The notes beneath the pieces are model-generated. The model was not told the DNA's origin, ran no database searches, and worked only from the letters and a program-made list of their open reading frames with translations. From contig JBBDJD010000009.1 in assembly GCA_040880025.1 (NCBI GenBank), forward strand, positions 50,905 through 114,904: a stretch of 64,000 nucleotides of DNA. The letters are read 5' to 3'. Positions 58,204 to 64,000 of this stretch are shown piece after piece (position 1 is the stretch's first letter; each line of letters starts with the position of its first letter). This DNA is from RCIO01 sp040880025 (GTDB taxonomy: Bacteria > Pseudomonadota > Alphaproteobacteria > Rhizobiales > Rhizobiaceae). The position numbers and the translations under genes are program-made.

Positions 58204-58632
58204 ATGGAAGCCCAGGAACTATATCGCGGCCGGCTGATCGATCACATCGGGCTGGTGGTGCGCGACTACGACGCAAGCAAGCGCTTCTACGAAGCGGTCA
58301 TGACGGTGTTGGGCATCCCGGTGGTGGAGATCACCGACGATTTCTTCTTCGCGGACGAACTGTGCGTCTCGTCGGCCGACAGCCCGGCCGCCGCGGGCAA
58401 GCTCACCGGCCGACACCATATCGCTTTCCAGTCCAGGGATCGCGCTATGGTGGACGCATTCCACGCGGCGGGCTTGAAGGCCGGCGGCACGGACAACGGC
58501 AAGCCCGGCGAGCGTTCGTACCACCCCGGCTACTACGCGGCGTTCCTGCTTGACCCTGACGGCAACAATATCGAGGCCGTCTACCACGGGCCGGCAAAGA
58601 AGAGCTCGGAAGCGATCAAGATCACCTGGTAG
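58204..58632 (+). CDS. VOC-family (glyoxalase/dioxygenase-like) protein
   Basis: A 142-residue vicinal-oxygen-chelate fold protein from ATG 58204 (GGAG 7 bases upstream): LIDHIGLVVRDYDASKRFYE, GRHHIAFQSRDRAMVDAFHA and the C-terminal GYYAAFLLDPDGNNIEAVYH, with His/His/Glu metal-ligand candidates. The family covers glyoxalases and fosfomycin-resistance-like enzymes; role unassigned. The upstream frame to 58126 overlaps the end of the toxin gene and is rejected. Confidence 0.88.
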   Translation: MEAQELYRGRLIDHIGLVVRDYDASKRFYEAVMTVLGIPVVEITDDFFFADELCVSSADSPAAAGKLTGRHHIAFQSRDRAMVDAFHAAGLKAGGTDNGKPGERSYHPGYYAAFLLDPDGNNIEAVYHGPAKKSSEAIKITW

Positions 58633-58653
58633 GCGGCGCGCCGCCGGAAGCCT

Positions 58654-60069
58654 TCACGCCTGCGTGCCGCCCACCGTCATGGCGTCCATTCTGAGATGCG
58701 GCTGGCCGACGCCGACGGGCACGCCCTGTCCGGCCTTGCCGCACATGCCGATGCCGGTGTCGAGCTTCATGTCGTTGCCGATCATGGAGACCCGGTGCAT
58801 GGCGTCCGGCCCGTTGCCGATCAGCATCGCGCCCTTGATCGGTCGGGTCACCTTGCCGTTCTCGATCATGTAGGCCTCGGTGCAGCCGAACACGAACTTG
58901 CCCGAGGTGATGTCGACCTGCCCGCCGCCGAATGAAACGGCATAGATGCCCTTGTCGACCGAGGCGATGATCTCCTCCGGCGTCTTGTCGCCGGCCGTCA
59001 TGAAGGTGTTGGTCATGCGCGGCATCGGCTCGTGCGCGTAGGATTCGCGCCGTCCGTTGCCGGTTGCCTTCATGCCCATAAGCCGCGCGTTCTGCCGGTC
59101 CTGCATGTAGCCGACCAGCTTGCCGTCGTCGATCAGCACGTTGCGGCCCGACGGCGTGCCCTCATCGTCGATGGTCAGCGAGCCGCGCCGCTCGGCGATC
59201 GTGCCGTCATCAACGACGGTCACGCCCTTGGCGGCAACCTGCTGGCCCATCAGTCCGGCGAAGGCCGACGTCTTCTTGCGGTTGAAATCGCCTTCCAGCC
59301 CGTGGCCCACCGCCTCGTGCAGCATCACGCCTGGCCAGCCGCTGGCGAGAACAATGTCGAACGTGCCGGCCGGCGCGGGGTCGGCGCTCAGATTGACCAA
59401 CGCCTGGCGCAGCGCCTCGTCGGCAGCGAACTTCCATGAATCCTCGGCGACGAATTCGCCGAAGCTCTTGCGCCCGCCCATGCCGTGGGAGCCGCTCTCC
59501 TGCCGGTCGCCGTCGCCCACCACGACCGCGACATTGACCCTGACCAGCGGCCTGATGTCCTGGATCGTCGCGCCGTCGCCGCGCATGATCTCGACCTGCT
59601 GCCACGAGGCGGCGAGCGAGGCCGTCACCTGGCGCACGCGCGGGTCGGCGGAACGCACATAGGCATCGATTTCGGTGAGCAGCCCGACCTTTTCCTCGAA
59701 CCCGGGCGCGGCGATCGGATTGTCCTCGCCATAGAGATGCAGGTTGGTGCCGGCCGGACGCTCCGCCAGCGTTCCGGAATAGCCGGCCTTGACGGTCGAC
59801 ACGGCATCGCTGGCGCGCTTCAGCGCCGCCTCGGACAGCTCCGAAGAATGCGCATAACCGACCGCCTCGCCGGCCACCGTGCGCAGCCCGAAGCCCTTGT
59901 CGGTGTTGAAGCTTCCGGTTTTCAGACGCCCGTTGTCGAAGACCAGCGCCTCGCCTTCGCGGTATTCGACGAAGAGCTCGCCGTCGTCGGCGCCGTGGAT
60001 GGCATCCTCCACGATCGAACGCACCGCGTCCTGCGAAACATCGAACTGGTCGAGAAGCCGTTCGGCCAT
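58654..60069 (-). CDS. tldD: Metalloprotease TldD
   Basis: A 471-residue TldD. The zinc motif is HEAVGHGLEGDFNRKKTSAF with H-E-x3-H. Other family blocks: SLTIDDEGTPSGRNVLIDDG, GKLVGYMQDRQNARLMG, RMTNTFMTAGDKTPEEIIAS and RPIKGAMLIGNGPDAM. TldD acts with TldE in peptide maturation and degradation; tldE is not in this window. Convergent with the VOC gene. Confidence 0.96.
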   Translation of the reverse strand: MAERLLDQFDVSQDAVRSIVEDAIHGADDGELFVEYREGEALVFDNGRLKTGSFNTDKGFGLRTVAGEAVGYAHSSELSEAALKRASDAVSTVKAGYSGTLAERPAGTNLHLYGEDNPIAAPGFEEKVGLLTEIDAYVRSADPRVRQVTASLAASWQQVEIMRGDGATIQDIRPLVRVNVAVVVGDGDRQESGSHGMGGRKSFGEFVAEDSWKFAADEALRQALVNLSADPAPAGTFDIVLASGWPGVMLHEAVGHGLEGDFNRKKTSAFAGLMGQQVAAKGVTVVDDGTIAERRGSLTIDDEGTPSGRNVLIDDGKLVGYMQDRQNARLMGMKATGNGRRESYAHEPMPRMTNTFMTAGDKTPEEIIASVDKGIYAVSFGGGQVDITSGKFVFGCTEAYMIENGKVTRPIKGAMLIGNGPDAMHRVSMIGNDMKLDTGIGMCGKAGQGVPVGVGQPHLRMDAMTVGGTQA

Positions 60070-60164
60070 TCTGCACTCCCGTGGGAATTGACGTCGTTTC
60101 GGCTATATAGGCGATTCAAGGGGAATTGCATCCGCACAACCGGCAGGATGCAAAGGAGGGCGGA

Positions 60165-60317
60165 TTGGCATTGTTCGCACGCTGGACTGCGATCGGTCTT
60201 GTAGCGGGCCTTGGAGCCGGCGCGCTCTACGGACTCGATTACGCCTTGGTTGGCGCTGCTCTCGGCATTATTGGCGGGCTGTCGGCGGCCGCGATTCTTC
60301 GCAGCCGCCGAAACTGA
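60165..60317 (+). CDS. Small two-segment membrane protein
   Basis: A 50-residue hydrophobic protein: ALFARWTAIGLVAGLGAGAL, then a glycine-rich YALVGAALGIIGGLSAAAIL and a basic end RSRRN. TTG 60165 is preceded by AAAGGAGG at a good distance, a near-perfect ribosome site, which decides this start over TTG 60126. It is divergent from tldD and convergent with the sqr gene (stops about 14 bases apart). Function unknown. Confidence 0.7.
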   Translation: MALFARWTAIGLVAGLGAGALYGLDYALVGAALGIIGGLSAAAILRSRRN

Positions 60318-60330
60318 ATGGTCGGGCTGC

Positions 60331-61635
60331 TCAGGCCGACAGCTTTTCCGATTCCTCGAACGTGACTTTCTTCAACTTTTCGATGCCGAGAACCTGCAGC
60401 GCCAGCCGTTCGTAAACCGGCTCGGAGCGGCCCGTCCTGATCTTGTGCAGGAAATACTTCTCGAAGCCGACCTTGGCCGCGTGCACCCATTTGCCGGACG
60501 AGGCCCAGTTGACGTTGCGCGGCGGTATCTGCGGCTGGGCGACGAATGCGATGCCGGAATCGCCGAAATCGGCCAGACACACCGCGTTCCACGTCGCCTG
60601 CGCGTTCGGCTCCTTGCCTTCCGTGAGCCGCATGATGTTGGCGGCCGTCGCGGTGACCATCGATTCAATCATGAAGCCGGTCTTCGGTACGCCCACCGGC
60701 ACCGCGGTCTTTCCGACCGGCGGGATCGCGACGCATACGCCGATGCCGAAAATCTCTCGATAGGCCGGATTGCTCTGGTGCTTGTCGACGATGATGAAGC
60801 CGCGCGGATTGGTTAGCCCTTCGATGCCGCGCACGGCCTCCACGCCACGGAAGGCGGGCAGCATCATCGAGTAGACATAGTCCAGCTCGTGCGTTTCTCG
60901 CACCGACCCGTCTGCCGCGATCTCCGAAACATGCAGCTTGTTCGGCTCGAACTTGTCGACCTTCGCGTCGCATATCCATTTGATGTGATGGTTGCGCAGC
61001 TCGCTTTCGAGCAGACCCTTGGTGTCGCCGACACCGTCGAGCCCGAGATGGCCGATATAGGGTTCCGAGGTGACGAAGGTCATCGGAACCCTGTCGCGCA
61101 CTTTGGCGTCCCGCAGCGCCTTGTCGAGAATGAACGCGAACTCGTAGGCCGGGCCGAAGCAGGATGCTCCCTGCACGGCGCCGATGACGACCGGTCCGGG
61201 ACTGGCTACCAGCTTGTCGAACGCGCTCTTGGCCGACAGCGCATGGTCGATGTGGCAGACCGACTGCGTGTTGGCGGCTGGGCCGAAACCTTCGATTTCA
61301 TCGAATGCGAGTTCCGGGCCGGTCGCGATGACCAGATAGTCGTAACCGACGGACTTTCCGTCGTTCAGCTCGATCCGCCTTTCCTTGGGGTGTACGCGCT
61401 TCGCGCCCTCTGGATGGAGTGCGATGCCGCGCTTGGCGAAGACGGGTTCGAGATCGACCTCCACCGCGTCGCGGTCGCGCCAGCCCACCGCGACCCAGGG
61501 ATTGGAGGGTACGAAAGAGTACCGGGTTCCCTTGTTGACGACCGAGACGCTGTGGCTCTTGCCCAGCGTTTCCCGCAATTCATAGGCCATGATCGTGCCG
61601 CCAAGTCCGGCACCCAGTACGACGACATGCGCCAT
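60331..61635 (-). CDS. sqr: Sulfide:quinone oxidoreductase
   Basis: A 434-residue flavoprotein with GAGLGGT near the start, and the SQR block GPVVIGAVQGASCFGPAYEF. Three cysteines sit where SQR catalytic cysteines are expected: Cys127 (SVCHIDH), Cys159 (ASCFGP) and Cys353 (NAVCLADFGDSG), comparable to 128/160/356 in Acidithiobacillus SQR. FVPSNPWVAVGW and PKTGFMIESMV are also SQR-type. It oxidises sulfide at the membrane and passes electrons to ubiquinone. The protein is not a generic NADH dehydrogenase. Confidence 0.93.
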   Translation of the reverse strand: MAHVVVLGAGLGGTIMAYELRETLGKSHSVSVVNKGTRYSFVPSNPWVAVGWRDRDAVEVDLEPVFAKRGIALHPEGAKRVHPKERRIELNDGKSVGYDYLVIATGPELAFDEIEGFGPAANTQSVCHIDHALSAKSAFDKLVASPGPVVIGAVQGASCFGPAYEFAFILDKALRDAKVRDRVPMTFVTSEPYIGHLGLDGVGDTKGLLESELRNHHIKWICDAKVDKFEPNKLHVSEIAADGSVRETHELDYVYSMMLPAFRGVEAVRGIEGLTNPRGFIIVDKHQSNPAYREIFGIGVCVAIPPVGKTAVPVGVPKTGFMIESMVTATAANIMRLTEGKEPNAQATWNAVCLADFGDSGIAFVAQPQIPPRNVNWASSGKWVHAAKVGFEKYFLHKIRTGRSEPVYERLALQVLGIEKLKKVTFEESEKLSA

Positions 61636-61767
61636 CGGTGTCTCCTCACCAATGCCCGTCTGTCGCAGAGTCGGTATTTGCGGCGCCAGCGCGGGCGGTT
61701 TCCTTCCCGTCCATCGCTAGGTGAGAACGCGCGATCGCTCCTTGATATGTATCAAGCGGTCCTGACC

Positions 61768-62283
61768 CTAGGGCAGGGCAGCGAAACCCTCGCTGAAACC
61801 GTTAAGGTCGACCGGGATGCCGATGCCTTCTTCCGGCGTCTGGAAAACGATGAAAGTGGCCGCGTCACCGGTCTTCAGCGTATCGAGCAACTGCTCTTCG
61901 AGAATGACCTCGGCGTAGCACCCGTCCTGGAAGCAGCGCACGAAATAGGCGCGGCCGATATCCTTGCCGTCGACATTGAGCCCGAGCCCGTTGGGCAACA
62001 GCACACCGAGCGGCGCCAGAACGCGCAGGATTTCCGCCTTGTTGTCCGCCGTGCGCAGCACGACGACCGACAGCCCGACCTCCGGCCGGTCCTCGGCGAT
62101 GACGTTCTGCATCATGGCGCATTGCTCCGAGGAGCTGCCGGGCGGTGTGTCGCAGATGATCGACCAGGCGCCGTGGGTGGAGCGCACGGTGCCGTTTTGC
62201 TGCGCCGCCAGGGGCAGGGCGCCGGCGATAATGAAAGCCGCGGCCAAAGCCGGCAGAAGTGCCCGGAACAAATGAAATCTCAT
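61768..62283 (-). CDS. Invasion-associated locus B (IalB) family protein
   Basis: A 171-residue exported protein with a signal peptide (MRFHLFRALLPALAAAFIIA, cleavage after PLAAQQ). The IalB core shows HGAWSIICDTPPGSSSEQCA, SVVVLRTADNKAEILRVLAP, LPNGLGLNVDGKDIGRAYFV and YAEVILEEQLLDTLKTGDAA. Four cysteines probably form disulfides. IalB proteins are periplasmic and widespread in Rhizobiales, originally from Bartonella; function is general stress or envelope related. Confidence 0.9.
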   Translation of the reverse strand: MRFHLFRALLPALAAAFIIAGALPLAAQQNGTVRSTHGAWSIICDTPPGSSSEQCAMMQNVIAEDRPEVGLSVVVLRTADNKAEILRVLAPLGVLLPNGLGLNVDGKDIGRAYFVRCFQDGCYAEVILEEQLLDTLKTGDAATFIVFQTPEEGIGIPVDLNGFSEGFAALP

Positions 62284-62678
62284 GTCGGCTCCCTAGCGAA
62301 TCACGGGAATGTATCGCGGCGCGAATACAATCGGAAGAATGCACGGAGCTGAACCCGCGCGACATTCGCATTTGGCTAGTGGGGCGCAAATCCGACTGAA
62401 ATGCGACACGGAAGCGCCATTTGCGGGCGCGGAGTGTATTTCAAAGCCGGAATTGGCGCCTTCTTGCGCAAAAACCGGCATTTCGATCGCGCGCGCAAAA
62501 ATGCCGCATCCTTCAGCGGACGGGTTTCTTGCGGTCACAATGAGAGTATGGTTTGAACGTCGCCGGAAAACGCCGGGATTCCGCGCCGGTATCTGACCGC
62601 GTTCCGATTTCAGCCGGCCGGTACAATCGGGATGCAAGCGCCGGCTATCCTGACGAAGTCGATCCGAAGAGATTGAGG
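62284..62678. other. 395-base intergenic region before the cytochrome oxidase operon
   Basis: No gene found. It must carry the promoters of ialB (minus) and of coxB (plus). A weak hairpin GGCATTT (62477-62483) / AAATGCC (62499-62505) and a TACAAT near 62622 are visible, but no clear -35 box. GCGCAAAAA-type sequences occur twice near 62467 and 62494. Confidence 0.5.
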
Positions 62679-63551
62679 ATGATGAAGAAGATCCTGCCTG
62701 CCCTAGCCTCTCTCCCGCTGTTGTGGACGCAGGCGGCGTTCGCCGCTCAGCCCACCCCCTGGCAGGCGAGGTTCCAGCCGGCGGCGACTCCGATCATGGA
62801 AGACATCCACTGGTTCGAAGTCTACACGCTGTGGTTCATCGTCCCCATCACCGTCCTCGTCACCGGACTTCTGGCCTGGGCAATGTTTCGCTATCGTGCG
62901 AGCGCCAATCCCAACCCTTCGCGGACCAGCCACAACACGTTGATCGAGGTCATATGGACCGTCGGTCCTGTTGTGGTGCTGCTGTTTCTCGCCATCCCGT
63001 CATTCCAGCTTCTGACCGCGCAGTACACGCCGCCGGAGGAGCCGGCGATGACCCTCAAGGCCACCGGCGTTCAGTGGAACTGGGAGTACGAATATCAGGA
63101 CGAAGACAATCTGACGTTCTCCTCCTTCATGCTGCGCGAGCAGGATCGCGCCGGAGCGGGCAAGGAGGATATCGCGGAATATCCCCGGCTTCTGGCGGTG
63201 GATAACGAGGTTGTGGTCCCCGTCGATACGACGATCCGGGTTCTCGTTACCGCGGCGGACGTCCTCCACGCCTTCGCCATGCCGGCATTCGGCATCAAGG
63301 TCGACGCGGTGCCGGGCCGGCTGAACGAGACCTGGTTCAGGGCCGATCGCGAAGGCCTCTTCTACGGCCAGTGTTCGGAGCTTTGCGGCAAGGATCATGC
63401 ATTCATGCCGATCGCAATTCGCGTCGTCAGCCAGGAGCAGTATGCCGCCTGGCGCGCCGATGCGCAGGCAAGCCTGGAAGGCGCGTATGAAGGCCTGATG
63501 GCCTCTATCGATGCTGAAGACGACGTAGAACTCGCGGCCGCCGGCAACTAG
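62679..63551 (+). CDS. coxB: Cytochrome c oxidase subunit II
   Basis: Subunit II of the aa3-type oxidase, with the CuA site. A signal-type N-terminus (MMKKILPALASLPLLWTQAA) is followed by two membrane helices (WFIVPITVLVTGLLAWAMFR, VVVLLFLAIPSFQLL), then QWNWEYEYQDEDNL and the CuA motif FYGQCSELCGKDHAFMP. GAGG just precedes the ATGATG at 62679. ctaD follows 40 bases later. The usual length (290 residues) fits. Confidence 0.96.
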   Translation: MMKKILPALASLPLLWTQAAFAAQPTPWQARFQPAATPIMEDIHWFEVYTLWFIVPITVLVTGLLAWAMFRYRASANPNPSRTSHNTLIEVIWTVGPVVVLLFLAIPSFQLLTAQYTPPEEPAMTLKATGVQWNWEYEYQDEDNLTFSSFMLREQDRAGAGKEDIAEYPRLLAVDNEVVVPVDTTIRVLVTAADVLHAFAMPAFGIKVDAVPGRLNETWFRADREGLFYGQCSELCGKDHAFMPIAIRVVSQEQYAAWRADAQASLEGAYEGLMASIDAEDDVELAAAGN

Positions 63552-63591
63552 AACCGGCCCGCAGGGAAAACAGACAGGAACGGAGCGAAAA

Positions 63592-64000
63592 ATGGCAGGC
63601 GCAGCGGCTGACGCCCACGAACATCACCAGCCCTATGGCGGCTGGACGCGCTGGGTCTATTCGACCAACCACAAGGACATCGGCACGCTCTACCTGATCT
63701 TCGCGATCATCGCCGGGATCATCGGTGGTTTCCTGTCGGTCATGATGCGCTGGGAACTCGCCGAACCCGGCATCCAGGTTTTCCATGGCCTCGCATCGAT
63801 GGTCTACGGCGTCGAGGGCGACGCCGCCATCGATGCCGGCAAGTCGATGTACAATGTCTTCACCACCGGCCACGGCCTGATCATGATCTTCTTCATGGTC
63901 ATGCCGGCGCTGATCGGCGGCTTCGGCAACTGGATCGTGCCGCTCATGATCGGCGCGCCGGACATGGCCTTTCCGCGCATGAACAACATCTCGTTCTGGC
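63592..64000 (+). CDS. ctaD: Cytochrome c oxidase subunit I, 5' part (cut by window end)
   Basis: The first 136 residues of the aa3 oxidase subunit I (heme-copper catalytic subunit): MAGAAADAHEHHQPYGGWTR, STNHKDIGTLYLIFAIIAGI, GHGLIMIFFMVMPALIGGFG and GAPDMAFPRMNNISFW at the very end. The start ATG 63592 follows GGAGCGAAAA. The long helix I-II loop with GVEGDAAIDAGKSMYNVFTT is a Rhizobiales form. The rest lies to the right. Confidence 0.97.
   Translation, partial: MAGAAADAHEHHQPYGGWTRWVYSTNHKDIGTLYLIFAIIAGIIGGFLSVMMRWELAEPGIQVFHGLASMVYGVEGDAAIDAGKSMYNVFTTGHGLIMIFFMVMPALIGGFGNWIVPLMIGAPDMAFPRMNNISFW

Noticed and set aside
60889..62352. Plus-strand open frame of about 487 codons opposite sqr and ialB
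   Set aside because: Antisense to a protein with all SQR cysteines and to IalB; its own translation has no recognisable fold.
1..64000. CRISPR array, prophage, transposase or rRNA operon
   Set aside because: None seen. The short-unit arrays are 7-8 bases without spacers, so they are not CRISPR.

Overview
The window looks like a chromosomal segment of an alphaproteobacterium of the order Rhizobiales (Hyphomicrobiales), most like the Mesorhizobium / Aminobacter / Nitratireductor group. The reasons are the high GC content, the split F0 ATP synthase operon with paired b' and b subunits, class I glycyl-tRNA synthetase encoded as separate glyQ and glyS, order-typical small families (DUF6101, DUF1344, DUF2277, DUF2007, DUF1127, RT0821/Lpp0805, IalB), and a rhizobial CTTGAC-N17-CTATGT promoter. 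The exact genus cannot be fixed by reading alone. I saw no rRNA or tRNA genes, CRISPR array, phage genes or transposase genes.

Layout. 1-3.2 kb: the end of a SleB-type cell-wall hydrolase, then atpI-atpB-atpE-atpF'-atpF ending in an intrinsic terminator. 3.2-10.2 kb: mostly minus-strand housekeeping genes (rnhB, a PA0069-type radical SAM protein, moaB, ispE, an S49 peptidase, a TrmN6-like methyltransferase, DUF2007). 10.3-21.1 kb: plus-strand polyprenyl diphosphate synthase, a TPR/LysM protein, glyQ, a cysteine hydrolase, lemA, DUF2207 and glyS. A chimeric glyS-start/glyQ-end remnant sits between the two synthetase genes, and glyS carries two in-frame palindromic repeat elements. 21.1-29.3 kb: Sua5/TsaC, an FAD-linked oxidase, DUF6101, ubiA, a divergent HxlR regulator/carboxymuconolactone-decarboxylase pair, purD and a small zinc-ribbon gene without a normal start codon. 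29.3-34.7 kb: acyl-CoA dehydrogenase plus enoyl-CoA hydratase behind a MerR/LiuR-like site, then an NMT1-type ABC transporter. 34.8-43 kb: a multicopy-type unknown protein, a GlxA-type regulator divergent from a methyltransferase, a secreted AhpD-like protein, pdxH, a DnaJ-class protein, fabI and small proteins. 43.1-49.5 kb: aroC, a four-helix-bundle gene boxed by inverted octamer repeats, a RibB with a degenerate RibA-like half, a HDAC-like amidohydrolase and xseB. 49.5-58.6 kb: a Phd/PIN toxin-antitoxin pair, pirin, dxs-tlyA-rlmD-like genes, a sirtuin, a Xre/RES toxin-antitoxin pair and a VOC protein. 58.6-64 kb: tldD, a sulfide:quinone reductase, IalB and the start of the cytochrome c oxidase operon (coxB, ctaD).

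Most of the window is ordinary core chromosome. Energy metabolism brackets it, with F0 ATP synthase at the left end and SQR plus cytochrome oxidase at the right. Isoprenoid/quinone genes (ispE, polyprenyl synthase, ubiA, dxs) are scattered through it. The unusual material is small and inserted: the octamer-flanked four-helix cassette, heptamer-repeat tracts upstream of two paralogous unknown genes, palindromic elements translated inside glyS, and the glyS/glyQ duplication scar.
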